Below, one piece after another: positions 62,885 through 64,000 of a DNA stretch of 64,000 nucleotides. This DNA is from Halobacteriovorax sp. DA5 (GTDB taxonomy: Bacteria; Bdellovibrionota; Bacteriovoracia; Bacteriovoracales; Bacteriovoracaceae). Within the stretch, counting starts at the first letter, position 1; each line of letters opens with the position of its first letter. The position numbers and the translations under genes are program-made. Below the pieces are notes generated by a model. That model did not search any database. It was not told the DNA's origin and saw only the letters and a list, made by a program, of their open reading frames with translations. The stretch covers positions 248,001 to 312,000 of the forward strand of contig NZ_PPDJ01000008.1 in NCBI RefSeq assembly GCF_002903145.1, read 5' to 3'.

Positions 62885-63438
62885 TGAAGAAGTCGAAGAT
62901 CTACACTCGTACAGGTGATAAAGGTGAGACTAGTCTTGTTGGAGGCCAACGAGTATCTAAAGCAAGTGCTCGTATAAATCTTTATGGAAATCTTGATGAG
63001 CTTAATAGCTATGTAGGTCTATCGCTCTGTTACATCGATGTTTCGAGAGTAAAAAATACTTTTAAATCAATTCAAGAAAATCTTTTTGTTCTCGGTTCTA
63101 ACTTCGCAACGCTTAGAGAGGACCGAGATAATTTTAAATTACCGAAATTAAGTATTGAAGACATCCTTCATTTAGAAGGAGAAATCGATTATTTTGATTC
63201 TGTAGTAGATCCTTTAAAATATTTCATACTTCCTGGTGGAAGCGTTGCTGCCTCTAACGTTCATATTTGTCGCACAAAAACACGCCAAGTTGAAAGAGAA
63301 GCCGTGGAGCTTGGGGATGTAGATCCAATTGATTTAGAGTATTTAAATCGACTATCGGATTATTTCTTTATCGTTGCTAGATTTTTAAATAAGCATGAAA
63401 ATATTCAAGATATTCCTTGGGTACCAAAAAAAGATTAA
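62884..63438 (+). CDS. PduO-type cob(I)alamin adenosyltransferase
   Basis: A 184-aa trimeric ATP:corrinoid adenosyltransferase that makes the adenosylcobalamin cofactor of IcmF. Motifs are IYTRTGDKGETSLVGG (ATP loop), RINLYGNLDELNSYVGL, CRTKTRQVEREAVEL (arginine motif) and LNRLSDYFFIVARFLN. It is coupled to icmF through a TAATG overlap, which matches cofactor delivery to the G-protein chaperone domain. Length is typical (about 185 aa). Confidence 0.95.
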   Translation: MKKSKIYTRTGDKGETSLVGGQRVSKASARINLYGNLDELNSYVGLSLCYIDVSRVKNTFKSIQENLFVLGSNFATLREDRDNFKLPKLSIEDILHLEGEIDYFDSVVDPLKYFILPGGSVAASNVHICRTKTRQVEREAVELGDVDPIDLEYLNRLSDYFFIVARFLNKHENIQDIPWVPKKD

Positions 63439-63444
63439 GAAGGC

Positions 63445-63999
63445 TTACTTGAAGAATTTTAAAATCTTAGTCATGACAGTTTTGTCTTCTGGCTCAGGTT
63501 TTTTCTTTTTTGCGACTTTCTTTCTAACTTTTTGAATAGGCTGTTTCTTATTAATTTCGGCTCTTAACTTCTGTTTTTCAAGTGATAATTGGTTTAGGGC
63601 CAAAAATCCGGTTTGATCAGATAGCACAGTAGATGTTTGAGTACTATTATGAGAGATCTCATTAGCGTCTACTGGCTTTGTTAGAAATTTATACTCAATA
63701 TCAGTTAAGTCGTTTAGATCAATACAGATGATGCAATTTCCAATACGTACCGTTTCATAAATATAGAGACGCTGCTCATCTATTAATTTTTTATTGTTAA
63801 TATAGGTACCGTTTGTCGATCCTAGATCCTTAACAATTATTTCCTTATTATGATAAGTAATTTCTAGATGTTTTGATGAAATTTTAGAGTCATCGATTGA
63901 AATATCAACAGACGACTTAGAGCGTCCAAAGCTTAATTTAGGTTTAATTAGAACCTTTGCTTTATTTTCACCGCTCTTAATAATCAATGAGATAGACAT
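63445..63999 (-). CDS. FHA-domain protein
   Basis: A 184-aa protein with an N-terminal FHA phosphothreonine-binding domain: FGRSKSSVDISIDDSKISSK, HLEITYHNKEIIVKDLG, STNGTYINNKKL, in standard order over about residues 24-70. The C-terminal half is Lys/Glu-rich and low-complexity. It probably recognises phosphorylated partners in signalling or secretion. The ATG at 63999 is one base from the window edge, so an upstream start cannot be excluded. It is convergent with the adenosyltransferase gene. Confidence 0.88.
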   Translation of the reverse strand: MSISLIIKSGENKAKVLIKPKLSFGRSKSSVDISIDDSKISSKHLEITYHNKEIIVKDLGSTNGTYINNKKLIDEQRLYIYETVRIGNCIICIDLNDLTDIEYKFLTKPVDANEISHNSTQTSTVLSDQTGFLALNQLSLEKQKLRAEINKKQPIQKVRKKVAKKKKPEPEDKTVMTKILKFFK

Positions 64000-64000
64000 T

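Overview
This 64 kb window is a low-GC, gene-dense bacterial chromosome segment that opens inside rsmG, beside parA/parB and the F1Fo ATP synthase operon. That order is typical of the neighbourhood of a replication origin. I infer a marine predatory bacterium of the Bdellovibrionota (Halobacteriovorax/Bacteriovorax-like). The grounds are the low GC, the rsmG-parA-parB-bactofilin-atp order, a bactofilin, a single-chain IcmF mutase, many secreted or outer-membrane proteins without recognisable relatives, and MurNAc salvage genes. The assignment is an inference from gene content, not a database match.

Layout. 1-2.9 kb: rsmG (cut by the window edge, carrying a parS-like site), parA, parB, three near-identical palindromes and a bactofilin. 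3.0-8.97 kb: ATP synthase operon b'-b-delta-alpha-gamma-beta-epsilon, without a and c genes, with a GNRA-loop hairpin before atpC and a clear terminator after it. 9-14.2 kb: envelope proteins, a patatin phospholipase and an HTH/coiled-coil protein. 14.3-19.9 kb: ligA, radA, glpK, a pilin-like peptide and a TlpA-like thioredoxin. 19.9-27.6 kb: a long leftward gene run (outer-membrane protein, CFI-box protein, LptF/G permease, def, fmt, rpe, hutH, hutI). 27.7-34.3 kb: secreted proteins, a porin and a class A penicillin-binding protein. 34.3-37.1 kb: tRNA-Gln, prs, pth, ychF. 37.3-43.3 kb: lytic transglycosylase, HAMP-like protein, an Mrp ATPase operon and an acidic exported protein behind a good sigma-54 promoter. 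43.4-46.6 kb: a structured GC-rich intergenic region, then the leftward operon acd-etfB-etfA. 46.7-53.4 kb: folK, lipoproteins, a LysM protein, an inactive-looking M48 lipoprotein with amgK-murU, a ferredoxin and a PilZ-like membrane protein. 53.4-59.1 kb: a TIM-barrel protein and an operon of an inactive-looking HtpX-like membrane protein, a CHASE2 histidine kinase, an NtrC-type regulator and lspA. 59.1-64 kb: ferredoxin, icmF with its cobalamin adenosyltransferase, and an FHA protein.

How the genes fit together. Several sets suit a life on prey biomass: amgK-murU (MurNAc salvage), a lytic transglycosylase, HutH/HutI (histidine), acyl-CoA dehydrogenase with ETF, and IcmF (branched-chain acyl-CoA). 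The strongest unexplained signals are four. First, a roughly 52-nt hairpin repeat directly after the stop codons of ychF and etfA, differing by a compensatory base pair. Second, a GC-rich structured stretch at about 43.39-43.53 kb that may encode an RNA. Third, two M48-family relatives that have lost both zinc-binding histidines but kept the glutamate. Fourth, a sigma-54 promoter next to an inverted repeat, in a window that also encodes a sigma-54 activator. No CRISPR array, insertion sequence, prophage or rRNA gene was seen. The only gene-free stretch over 300 bases is 43306-43679, described below.
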